A DNA stretch of 64,000 nt from Rhodoferax saidenbachensis. GTDB taxonomy: Bacteria > Pseudomonadota > Gammaproteobacteria > Burkholderiales > Burkholderiaceae_C. The stretch lies in assembly GCF_001955715.1 (NCBI RefSeq), contig NZ_CP019239.1:2790001-2854000 (forward strand), given 5' to 3'. This document shows, one piece after another, positions 8,179-15,697 of this stretch. The notes below the pieces were generated by a model. It worked only from the letters and a program-made list of their open reading frames with translations, was not told where the DNA came from and searched no databases. The position numbers and the translations under genes were made by a program. Each line of letters starts with the position of its first letter. Position 1 is the stretch's first letter.

Positions 8179-8227
8179 CCTCTAGCCCTCGTGGGATATG
8201 CGTAAGCAGCTTCTGTTTTTATAGCAA
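8165..8227 (+). repeat. Dispersed 55-bp repeat, copy C
   Basis: Copy overlapping the 3' end of the AraC-family gene: TAGCCTCTAGCCCTCGTGGG, then ATATGCGTAAGCAGCTTCTG, then TTTTTATAGCAAA. It provides the AraC stop codon and lies between convergent genes. Confidence 0.8.
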
Positions 8228-8242
8228 ACCGGACTATCCACT

Positions 8243-8746
8243 TCAGCCCTGCCGTCTGGCAGGCTCGTGCTGGTGGAGGAATTTGGTGAGCAGATCGCGC
8301 GGGGGTGTGACGCTGATGCCTTTGAGCACCTGGCCCACATTGCCGCGATGGTAAGCACCGTGGGTGAGCACGTGGAAGAGCATTTCCTCTCGCGTCATGC
8401 GGCCGGCATCGCCATCGGTGAATTGGAACGTCAGGCTGTCTGCCAGCGCGGCTTCGTTCAGGTCGGCCAGGTAGGACTCAAACCACAAATCAGTCTCAGC
8501 GGCGGCAAAGTGCAACTCGCCCAGCTCGGGTGTTTCTTCCGTGTTGCTTTGGGTGTAGCCATGCGGTTCGCCAGCCAAGTGCGCGCGAAAGATGCGGTCC
8601 ACCACGTGGATGTGGTTGAGCGTGCGGATGGCGGTGTGCAGTGGCTCGGCGTGTTGGGCCGGGTCTACCGTGGCCATGCAGTCGTACAGCTCGGCATGGG
8701 CCCAGGTCTTTTGGGCGAACAGGGTTTTCAGCATCGCGAGGGACAT
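8243..8746 (-). CDS. DinB-family protein
   Basis: 167 residues of the DinB/YfiT four-helix-bundle fold, a putative metal-binding family. Candidate metal ligands are the His in TLNHIHVVDRIF and the pair in HVLTHGAYHRGNVGQ near the C-terminus, at the spacing seen in the family. Many members act as thiol-dependent S-transferases, but most, including this one, have no assigned substrate. It is separated from the upstream MFS gene by 52 bases and could be co-transcribed with it. Confidence 0.88.
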   Translation of the reverse strand: MSLAMLKTLFAQKTWAHAELYDCMATVDPAQHAEPLHTAIRTLNHIHVVDRIFRAHLAGEPHGYTQSNTEETPELGELHFAAAETDLWFESYLADLNEAALADSLTFQFTDGDAGRMTREEMLFHVLTHGAYHRGNVGQVLKGISVTPPRDLLTKFLHQHEPARRQG

Positions 8747-8798
8747 GGCAAGCTCCGAAGTGGTGGTGGCACTGCGAGTGCCTCGATGTTATCGCCGC

Positions 8799-10214
8799 TC
8801 AGGTTGGCGCCACACTGCCCTTGCTGACACTCTCGCCGTCTTCCGGCCGCAGCGTCCAGAACGCGGCGGATGACACCACGGTCAACACCGCCAACGCGAT
8901 GAAGGCGTGGTGCAGCGACGCCGTTACGGCCAACTGGTCTGACTGCGACAAGCCTTGCAGAAAGTACCCCGTGATCAGCGAGCCAAAGGCCAACCCGAAG
9001 CTCATGGACATTTGCTGCAAGGTACTGGCCAGGGTGCTAGCCATGGCGGTGTCTTCGGGATTGATGTCGGCATAGGCCATGGTGTTCATGCTGGAGAACT
9101 GCAGCGAGTTGAACAGGCCCAGTGCCAGGCCCAAGGCCACAATGGCCACCACAGGCGTGCCCGCATCCACCAGCGCATAACAGGCAATGGCGCAGGCCAC
9201 CAGCAGCGTGTTGACGATGAGCACGCGCCGATAGCCAAAGCGCCGCAGCATGGGCCCTGACAGCGCCTTCATGGCCATGGCGCCCATGGCGGCCGGCATC
9301 ATCAGCAGGCCCGACTGCCAGACCGGCATGCCCAGACCCAACTGGTACAGCAGCGGCAGCAAAAACGGCATGCCGCCCACACCCAGCCGCGTGACAAAAC
9401 CGCCCAGCACACCCACTCGGAAAGTGCGCGTGGAAAACAGCGACAGGCGCAGCAGCGGGTACGGCACGCGTTGGGCATGCCAGCCATACGCGGCCAGCAG
9501 GCCCAGGGACACGGCCACCAGCGTGGCCACCATTTCATTGGACAGGCTGATTTCGCCAAATACCTCCAGCAGCCACGACAACAAACCGGCGCCGCTGGCA
9601 AACAAAATCAGGCCGCGCACATCCAGCGGGCGCGGCGTGTCGTTCTGGTAGTTGGGCATGTGTTTGCTGGCAAACCACAGCGCGGCCAGGCCCACGGGCA
9701 CGTTCACAAAAAAGATCTCGCGCCACGACGCCCAGTGCACGATCAGCCCGCCCACCGTGGGGCCCAGCAGCGGCCCCAAGAGCGCGGGGATGATGACGAA
9801 GTTCATGGCCCGCAGCAGCTCGCCCTTGGAGAAGGTGCGCACGATAACCATGCGGCCCACCGGCATCATCATGGCGGCCGCAATGCCCTGCGGCACGCGC
9901 GCGGCAATCAGCATGGTGGAGTTGACCGCCAGGCCGCACAACACCGACGACACCGTGAACAGGGCCACCGCAAACATGAAGACGCGCCGGCTGCCATAGC
10001 GCTCGGCCAGCCAGCCGCTGACGGGAATGCTGACCGCCAGGGCCAGGATGTAGCTGGTCACCACCGCCTTTAGGCTCAGTGGCGTGACGCCCAGGCTGGC
10101 CGCCATGGACGGGATGCCAGTGTTGACGATGGTGGAGTCCAACTGCTCCATGAACAGCGCCGTGGCGACCACCCAGGGCAGATATCGTTTGGTCGTGGAT
10201 TCGCTGGTGGCCAT
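8799..10214 (-). CDS. MFS multidrug transporter, DHA2 family (MdtD-like)
   Basis: 471 residues, the same length as E. coli MdtD. The N-terminus contains the DHA2 signature QLDSTIVNTGIPSMAASLG, followed by the motif-A region GWLAERYGSRRVF and about 14 hydrophobic helices, including motif C-like QGIAAAMMMPVGR and GPLLGPTVGG. Such proteins export drugs or organic anions using proton motive force. It is divergent from the TauD-like dioxygenase gene across 99 bases. No TetR/MarR regulator lies beside it, so substrate and control are unknown. Confidence 0.92.
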   Translation of the reverse strand: MATSESTTKRYLPWVVATALFMEQLDSTIVNTGIPSMAASLGVTPLSLKAVVTSYILALAVSIPVSGWLAERYGSRRVFMFAVALFTVSSVLCGLAVNSTMLIAARVPQGIAAAMMMPVGRMVIVRTFSKGELLRAMNFVIIPALLGPLLGPTVGGLIVHWASWREIFFVNVPVGLAALWFASKHMPNYQNDTPRPLDVRGLILFASGAGLLSWLLEVFGEISLSNEMVATLVAVSLGLLAAYGWHAQRVPYPLLRLSLFSTRTFRVGVLGGFVTRLGVGGMPFLLPLLYQLGLGMPVWQSGLLMMPAAMGAMAMKALSGPMLRRFGYRRVLIVNTLLVACAIACYALVDAGTPVVAIVALGLALGLFNSLQFSSMNTMAYADINPEDTAMASTLASTLQQMSMSFGLAFGSLITGYFLQGLSQSDQLAVTASLHHAFIALAVLTVVSSAAFWTLRPEDGESVSKGSVAPT

Positions 10215-10313
10215 GGCAAATGGTAGCGCGGGGTTGTTAACCTTGTGTTGCGTTGCGGTATCGCGCGGCCGTGCAGCAGCCTATGCGCCAGAAAGTCTGC
10301 GGATAATCAGCGC

Positions 10314-11366
10314 ATGGACCTGTCAACCCTGCCCCAGTACATCACCGGCCCGGCCGCATGGGTCGGCCCGGCCATGGCAGCGGACGAACGCAATTGGCTG
10401 TACCAACTGTCCGGCGCCGAGATTGCAGATCTGGAAAACGCGGCGCGGCATTACTTGTCATTGGGCCGCGACGTGGGCGAGGTCACCGCTGCGAACTTCC
10501 CCCTCTCCTCCTTCGCCGGCCACCTGAAAGCACTGCAGCAAAAGTTGCTGCATGGCAACGGCATCGAAGTGCTGCGCGGCTTGCCCGTGGCGAACTACAG
10601 CCAGGAATTTGCCGCCACGGTGTTCTGCGGCATAGGCGCACACATCGGCAGTGCACGCTCGCAGAACGCGGCGGGCCACATCCTCGGGCATGTGCGCGAC
10701 CTGGGCGCCTCGTCCCAAGACCCCAACACCCGGATTTACCAGACGGCCGAACGCCAGACCTTTCACACCGACAGCGCGGACGTGGTGGGCCTGTTGTGCA
10801 TCCGCGAGGCGAAGGAAGGCGGACGCTCATTGCTGGTGAGCGCAGAGACCATCTACAACCGCATGCGCGCGCTGCGCCCTGACCTGTTGGAGAAACTGTT
10901 CGACCCCATCGCCACGGACCGCCGGGGCGAAGTGCCCGAAGGCGCCCAACCGTGGATGGAGATACCGCCGCTGAGCTGGCATGCAGGCCGCCTGACCGTG
11001 TTTTACCAGCGCCAGTACATCGACAGTGCGCAACGCTTCGAAGGCGCCATGTGCCTGACACCGGCGCACCTGGAGGCGCTGGACATGTTTGACGCATTGG
11101 CCAATGACCCCGCGCTGCATTTCGGCATGCAGTTGCAGCCCGGTGACATGCAGTTCGTCTACAACCATTCGCAACTGCATGACCGCACCGGTTTTGTCGA
11201 TTGGTCCGAACCGGGCAAGAAGCGGCACCTGCTGCGGCTGTGGTTGTCCGTTGGGGGCGACCGGCCGTTGCCGGAGTGTTTCAAAGAGCGTTATGGTTCC
11301 ATCGAGATCGGCAAACGCGGCGGCATTGTTACCAAGGAAACGCGGCTGCACGCGCCGCTGGATTAA
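10314..11366 (+). CDS. TauD/TfdA-family Fe(II)/2-oxoglutarate dioxygenase
   Basis: 350 residues. The iron-binding triad is visible: the HxD motif in FHTDSADVVGLLCIREA and the distal His in NHSQLHDRTGF, followed by the 2-oxoglutarate-binding Arg in KKRHLLRLWLS. The N-terminal part (PAAWVGPAMAADERNWLYQL) resembles the GBBH-like/TfdA proteins of unknown substrate common in Burkholderiales. I chose the ATG at 10314; the frame is open upstream but without conserved residues. A thioesterase gene starts 16 bases after its stop and is probably in the same operon. Confidence 0.9.
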   Translation: MDLSTLPQYITGPAAWVGPAMAADERNWLYQLSGAEIADLENAARHYLSLGRDVGEVTAANFPLSSFAGHLKALQQKLLHGNGIEVLRGLPVANYSQEFAATVFCGIGAHIGSARSQNAAGHILGHVRDLGASSQDPNTRIYQTAERQTFHTDSADVVGLLCIREAKEGGRSLLVSAETIYNRMRALRPDLLEKLFDPIATDRRGEVPEGAQPWMEIPPLSWHAGRLTVFYQRQYIDSAQRFEGAMCLTPAHLEALDMFDALANDPALHFGMQLQPGDMQFVYNHSQLHDRTGFVDWSEPGKKRHLLRLWLSVGGDRPLPECFKERYGSIEIGKRGGIVTKETRLHAPLD

Positions 11367-11382
11367 ATCGGAAGAGCTAAAT

Positions 11383-11877
11383 ATGAATCTCCCAACCCAT
11401 GAACTGACCATGACGGTACTGATGACACCCGACATGGCCAATTTTTCCGGCAATGTCCACGGTGGCACGGTGCTGAAGTTTCTGGACCAGGTGGCCTACG
11501 CGTGTGCCAGCCGCTACGCCGGCCGCTACGTGGTGACACTGTCTGTGGACCAGGTGGTGTTCCGCGAGCCCATTTACGTGGGAGAGCTGGTCACTTTTCT
11601 GGCGTCGGTCAATCACACGGGGACCTCATCCATGGAGGTCGGCATCAAGGTCGTGGCCGAGAACATCCGCACGCAAGTCCTTCGCCACGCCAACAGTTGC
11701 TTCTTCACGATGGTGGCGGTGGGCGACGACCGCAAACCAGTTGCGGTGCCGCGCCTGGAGCCAGACTCACCCGAGCAAAAGCGGCGTCACGCCGCGGCCG
11801 TGATGCGCAAGGAACTGCGGCAGGAGTTTGCGGAACGTTTCGAGAACCTCAAGACACCTCCCGCCAGTACCGCCTGA
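11383..11877 (+). CDS. Acyl-CoA thioesterase, hotdog fold
   Basis: 164 residues of the YciA/BACH-type hotdog thioesterases. The conserved pattern MANFSGNVHGGTVLKFLDQVAYACASRYAG holds the active-site Asp and the substrate-binding HGG loop, and VVTLSVDQVVFREPIYVGE is the second conserved strand. The C-terminal tail (EQKRRHAAAVMRKELRQEFAERFE) is charged and helical. It follows the dioxygenase gene at 16 bases and hydrolyses acyl-CoAs in this family; chain-length preference cannot be read from the sequence. Confidence 0.9.
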   Translation: MNLPTHELTMTVLMTPDMANFSGNVHGGTVLKFLDQVAYACASRYAGRYVVTLSVDQVVFREPIYVGELVTFLASVNHTGTSSMEVGIKVVAENIRTQVLRHANSCFFTMVAVGDDRKPVAVPRLEPDSPEQKRRHAAAVMRKELRQEFAERFENLKTPPASTA

Positions 11878-12405
11878 CTATTTCGAAATAGGCCAGGCAC
11901 CATTCCACGCAAACACGGAGTTCGGCGTGTTGTTGTGCACAGGCCGAGTCTGCGGCTTGGCGGCCACCTTTTTCTTGATGTACTTTCTTTCGATGGACTT
12001 GAAGCCTTTGGCCTTCTGCTCCAGTGCCAGGCTGCGCAAGCTGATGGATTTCATGTGCTCCATCAACGCGGTGTGCAGGTTATTCCAGAGGTCTTCGGTG
12101 AAATCGAAACTCGGCCCGCGGTCTGCAGGGGTCTCTGCTGCCGGGCTGTCATCCTCGATGGCGGCAATGATGTCCGCCACGGAAATGCGGTCTCCCCGCA
12201 CCCCCAGGGAATAACCGCCGCCGGGGCCGCGCGTGCTTTCAACGATACCGGCCTGGCGCAGCTTGGCAAAGACCTGCTCCAGGTAGGAAAGAGAGATGTG
12301 GTACTGCAGTGCCAGGTCGACCAAAGGCACGGGAAGGCGATCTTCCCGAAGAGCCAGGTCAATCAGCGCAGTGATGGCAAATCTGCCGCGGGTGCTCAAT
12401 CGCAT
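11878..12405 (-). CDS. Rrf2/IscR-like regulator lacking the cluster cysteines
   Basis: 175 residues. The N-terminal winged helix is clearly of the IscR type (MRLSTRGRFAITALIDLA, then ISLSYLEQVFAKLRQAGIV, then STRGPGGGYSLG). In IscR three cysteines near residues 92, 98 and 104 hold a [2Fe-2S] cluster; here the corresponding stretch (residues 85-105, DDSPAAETPADRGPSF) has none, and the whole protein contains no Cys. The helix after it (EDLWNNLHTALMEHMKSISL) is conserved. A C-terminal basic extension (KAKGFKSIERKYIKKKVAAK) replaces the usual tail. The start at 12405 has AGGAG eight bases upstream; the frame is open further 5' but without conserved residues. No isc genes are nearby. Confidence 0.88.
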   Translation of the reverse strand: MRLSTRGRFAITALIDLALREDRLPVPLVDLALQYHISLSYLEQVFAKLRQAGIVESTRGPGGGYSLGVRGDRISVADIIAAIEDDSPAAETPADRGPSFDFTEDLWNNLHTALMEHMKSISLRSLALEQKAKGFKSIERKYIKKKVAAKPQTRPVHNNTPNSVFAWNGAWPISK

Positions 12406-12589
12406 TGGGTACTCCTGACGGAAGTGAAATGGGTTTGCATGGACGGGGTCCTGTCTTGATTTGAAACGTTTGCATTCCATGGGAAAGGGAGCGTGCGCCG
12501 AATGCGGCTTGCTCCTGCACTCAAGTGAGCGTTCCAGGGAATGGAAAAATGGGGATGGAAGCGACGGCACCGCGTGCCGTCAAGCGACA

Positions 12590-12952
12590 TCAAGCGATGT
12601 ATCTCGGGGGCCGCAAGGGGCCTTCCAGCGTGGGCGAAAGCCACAAGGATGCGGGTGTGTCAGGAAGACGCAGGGCGTTCGAGTCCAGCGGGTTCGGCCA
12701 TGCAGAGGCCAGCAAGCCCATGCCACCCGAGCCGACGTCGGCGTGGAAATGCTGCAGGTTGGTTTCGTCCGCATCCATGTGCAGCAACTGGTCTGCGGGA
12801 TGGTGGTGCTGCAGGTGGCTGGCGTCTTGCACGTGCAGGGTCACGTGCTCAAACTCGGCGGCGCGCAGGCTGATGTTGAATCCCTCAAGCGCACCCAATG
12901 ACTGCCAGAGAAGGGCAGCCAAGAGGATCAGCGCGCGCAGACGACTTGTCAT
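12590..12952 (-). CDS. Small secreted His-rich protein of unknown function
   Basis: 120 residues from the ATG at 12952 (MTSRLRALILLAALLWQSLG); an ATG eight codons upstream is possible. The N-terminus looks like a Sec signal peptide. The mature part holds a cluster of histidines and acidic residues (HVTLHVQDASHLQHHHPADQ, then LLHMDADETNLQHFHADVG), a pattern seen in small periplasmic proteins next to metal-efflux genes, but no efflux gene is present here. I do not recognise the family. Metal binding is a guess from composition. Confidence 0.6.
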   Translation of the reverse strand: MTSRLRALILLAALLWQSLGALEGFNISLRAAEFEHVTLHVQDASHLQHHHPADQLLHMDADETNLQHFHADVGSGGMGLLASAWPNPLDSNALRLPDTPASLWLSPTLEGPLRPPRYIA

Positions 12953-12988
12953 GCGAACAATTTTAGCCGCATGCAATTTGAAGGCCGC

Positions 12989-13264
12989 TCAATGGTCCTT
13001 GTTGGTGATGATGCGGTCGTTCTTGCGCGGCTTGCCAGCGCGCCCAGCTTTGGACCAGTCGTAGTCCTGTCCGTCGGGCGTCTTGCCATCAACAATGGTG
13101 TCCACGCCCTGCTTGCCCACGTGCTGAGTGTTTTCGCTGGCCATGGTGACAAAGCTGTAACCGGCGTCGCGTTTGTCCTTGGTGATCTGCAGGGCACGCA
13201 CGATCTCTGCGGCCTCTTCACCGTGGGCCTGGTTGTTTTCATCGGTCCAGTAAATCTTGAACAT
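12989..13264 (-). CDS. Conserved protein of unknown function
   Basis: 91 residues, soluble, charged: it opens with MFKIYWTDENNQAHGEEAAE, has a central YSFVTMASENTQHVGKQGVD, and ends in the basic stretch DYDWSKAGRAGKPRKNDRII. No signal peptide, membrane segment or catalytic motif is visible. It is of a type often found as a single-copy small gene in Comamonadaceae, though that is from memory. It is 36 bases upstream of the His-rich gene on the same strand and may share a transcript. No function proposed. Confidence 0.65.
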   Translation of the reverse strand: MFKIYWTDENNQAHGEEAAEIVRALQITKDKRDAGYSFVTMASENTQHVGKQGVDTIVDGKTPDGQDYDWSKAGRAGKPRKNDRIITNKDH

Positions 13265-13475
13265 GCTTGTGTTTTCCTGTTGCCTCTCCGTGCGCGGCGC
13301 ACCGCCCCCACCCCACCGTGCCGATCATCCTATCAGCAGGCCGTGGTGTGACGACATCCTGCCAATTGCGCCGAAAAAATACGCCAGTCTTTGCGATCAA
13401 ACGTGGGGCCATTTTCCATAATGCAGACAGCGGGCATGGTGCCACGCCGCCTGCACAACACACACAGCACACGCC

Positions 13476-14135
13476 ATGCTCACGCCCATCCAAACCGCAA
13501 ACGCAACCACTCCCCGACAAAACTTCTTCGGAACGCCATTGACAGGCGTGGAAGATGCGAACGCCACGCCCGCACAGGGCGCTACCCGGGTCTCTATATC
13601 TGACGAAGCCCTGCGACTCGCAACCGATAACAACCGGGAGCAGTTCCGCCTGACGGGCCCTGTCATCCAGGGCAATTTGAAGTCTGCGTACCAGATGCCC
13701 GATGCGCTGGTGCAGGAAATGGCGACGCGGGAGAAAGAAGAGAAGCTGCGCGAAGACATCAATTCCCGCTACGCCTATGAACACCAGTACAAACCCGTGG
13801 GACAAGTGCTGGTGGATGGCAAGCTGGTCGCAGAAGTGGACGAAGGCGGCGGTTATGGGCTGGCCCATCACATTGGCGGGCTGAGCCAAAACGACATGGA
13901 CCCGAAGGCGCGTGTGCAAGAGATAGCACGTGCCCTGCAAGGCAAGGGCAAAGTAGAAGTCAAGTACTCCGACTTCGGCCCCGGCTTTGGCGGCTGGAGC
14001 GGCCCGTCTGCCCCAGAGTCGATGTTGCCGAAATTCACCGCACGCAGCCGCGCAGACATCATGGAGGAAGTCATGGACACCATGGACCGCCTGCAAGCAA
14101 AGTCAGCACCAGCACCCGCCGCTACGGCGTCTTAA
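13476..14135 (+). CDS. Protein of unknown function
   Basis: 219 residues without a signal peptide or membrane helix. The N-terminus is Thr/Ala/Asn-rich and contains GATRVSISDEALRLA, a phrase that recurs in proteins whose N-terminal part resembles a flagellin/anti-sigma-type linker (VSISDEARRLA). A charged helical stretch follows (QEMATREKEEKLREDINSRY), then a Gly-rich region (VDEGGGYGLAHHIGGLSQ; YSDFGPGFGGWSGP) and a C-terminal helix. Its last four bases overlap the stop of the convergent monooxygenase gene. I do not recognise the family. Confidence 0.65.
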   Translation: MLTPIQTANATTPRQNFFGTPLTGVEDANATPAQGATRVSISDEALRLATDNNREQFRLTGPVIQGNLKSAYQMPDALVQEMATREKEEKLREDINSRYAYEHQYKPVGQVLVDGKLVAEVDEGGGYGLAHHIGGLSQNDMDPKARVQEIARALQGKGKVEVKYSDFGPGFGGWSGPSAPESMLPKFTARSRADIMEEVMDTMDRLQAKSAPAPAATAS

Positions 14136-15328
14136 GCACCGGCATACCCGTAGAGCCACGGCACATCCAGCAGCCGTGCGCCCAGTAGCCTGAGCGATAC
14201 ATCCCGCGCCAGGGACATCGGCGCTTTCATGTGAAAGATGTCGCCGTTGCGCTGCGCACGCGCCTGCACGCGGGCGTTGCGTTGCCAGCGGGTCTGGGCG
14301 TAGTGCTGCAGCGCGGCGCCGCTGTCTTGCGGCTGCGCTGCCAGCGATGCGGCCAGTTGGTGTGCGTCTTCCATCGCCATGCCCGCGCCCTGCGCCAGGT
14401 AGGGGCGCATGGGGTGGGCGGCGTCGCCCAGCAGCGCGATGCGGCCCTGTACATGTTCGGCCGCACTGCGCATGGGCACGCGGTCGCACAGCGCCCACAG
14501 GCGCCAGTTGTCTACGGTGTGGATCAAATCCAGCAGCGGCCCGCCGGCGTTGGCCAGGAGCGCGCGCAGTTCGGCTGCATTCGCCGCATGGTCCCAGCTT
14601 TGCAGGTCGGCTGGGGCCGTGCCCTTGGCAATCACCACGAGATTGAGCCACTCACCACCACGCACCGGGTACTGCACCACGTGAAAGGCCGGCCCCAGCC
14701 AAGCCGTGACCACCTGGCTGCGCAGGCCCTGTGGCAGATCACTTTGGCGCACCAGCGCGCGAAACGCCAGGTGCCCCGTGGCACGCGGCGCCCCGTCTTG
14801 CCACACCTGGGCGCGCACGCGGCTCCACAGGCCGTCTGCGCCCACCAGCAATGGGGTCTGCCGGCGTGTCCCATCCACGGTGCTGAACCGAACGCCATGT
14901 GCATCCTGCACCACATCCTCCACCGCAGAAGCCAGTTGAATGTCCACCGTACCCGACTGGCGCACGGCGGCAAGCAGCAGGCCATGCAGGTCGGCACGGG
15001 CCACGGTGGCGTAGGCCACGCCATACCGCTGCACCATGGCCTGCCCCAGCGGCAACGTGCCTAACAACGTGGCACTGCGCGCATGGCGCACTTCCAGTCG
15101 CGTTGGGTAGGCCGCCACGGCCTTCAGGGCTGGGCCCAGCCCCCAGCCGTCCAGCAGGCGCACCGCATTGGGGCCGAGCTGGATGCCCGCACCGATTTCA
15201 CCCAGCACCGGGCTTTGCTCCAGCACCTGCACGGCCCGCCCCTGGCGCGCACACGCCAGCGCACTGGCCAGCCCGCCAATGCCTGCACCCACAATCACCA
15301 TTGCTTCATCCATGCCTGCATTGTCCAC
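14132..15328 (-). CDS. FAD-dependent aromatic monooxygenase
   Basis: 398 residues of the group A flavoprotein hydroxylases (salicylate / 3-hydroxybenzoate 6-hydroxylase type). The FAD-binding GxGxxG motif is near residue 13 (VGAGIGGLASALACARQG), the DG motif in LVGADGLWSRVR and the GD motif in LLGDAAHPMRPYLAQGAG. The enzyme family hydroxylates aromatic acids using NAD(P)H and O2. ATG at 15328 or the one five codons later are both possible starts. No ring-cleavage or transport gene is adjacent, so the substrate is open. Confidence 0.9.
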   Translation of the reverse strand: MDNAGMDEAMVIVGAGIGGLASALACARQGRAVQVLEQSPVLGEIGAGIQLGPNAVRLLDGWGLGPALKAVAAYPTRLEVRHARSATLLGTLPLGQAMVQRYGVAYATVARADLHGLLLAAVRQSGTVDIQLASAVEDVVQDAHGVRFSTVDGTRRQTPLLVGADGLWSRVRAQVWQDGAPRATGHLAFRALVRQSDLPQGLRSQVVTAWLGPAFHVVQYPVRGGEWLNLVVIAKGTAPADLQSWDHAANAAELRALLANAGGPLLDLIHTVDNWRLWALCDRVPMRSAAEHVQGRIALLGDAAHPMRPYLAQGAGMAMEDAHQLAASLAAQPQDSGAALQHYAQTRWQRNARVQARAQRNGDIFHMKAPMSLARDVSLRLLGARLLDVPWLYGYAGA

Positions 15329-15344
15329 GCACCCGCAGGCCCTA

Positions 15345-15610
15345 GGGCCTGCTCACACTAATTTCCCGAGATGCGTTGCGGATCAAAAAAGCCATGCGCG
15401 GCGTTGCGAAGCCTTGCCGGGGGGATACCCCGGCTGCGTTTCGCGCCTTGCGCATGGCTTTTTTGGCCGCAACCCGAAGGGAACGTGGTGAAAACAGCGC
15501 CACTCGTTGTTGCACTCCTAGCCCAGACACCCGGTCTGGGCGTCGTCGCGCACCTAGATTGGCGCTGTTTTCACCTCGTTCGCACTCGGGACATTAGTGT
15601 GAGCAGGCCC
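15345..15610. repeat. 266-bp nested inverted-repeat element
   Basis: The outer arms are a perfect 18-bp inverted repeat: GGGCCTGCTCACACTAAT at 15345-15362 and its exact complement at 15593-15610. Inside are two further hairpin systems. One pairs about 15376-15402 with 15444-15473 (shared GCGCATGGCTTTTTT) and encloses a GCCGGGG/CCCCGGC stem. The other pairs GGTGAAAACAGCGCCA (15487-15502) with its complement at 15560-15575 and encloses CCCAGAC/GTCTGGG. Together they could form a three-way, cloverleaf-like structure. No coding frame is convincing inside. It fills the gap between the monooxygenase and cyclase genes and may be a non-autonomous mobile element or a structured transcript; I do not recognise it. 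Confidence 0.75.
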
Positions 15611-15697
15611 CAATCTTGCGTTGGGTCAATACCGCCGCGGACAGTAAACTGTGCCAAAGCGCACAACACAAAGACACAGCAAAGGCTTCCGATAGAC

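Noticed and set aside
13239..14096. 285-codon open frame on the minus strand
   Set aside because: Overlaps the better supported genes at 12989-13264 and 13476-14135 and has no recognisable features.
15345..15610. Integron attC site or integron cassette array
   Set aside because: No integrase, no cassette order, and the core GTTRRRY/RYYYAAC boxes were not evident; kept as an unassigned folded element.
15371..15697. N-terminal extension of the GGDEF protein through the inverted-repeat element
   Set aside because: The extension is translated repeat DNA without domain features; the PAS domain begins right after the ATG at 15698.
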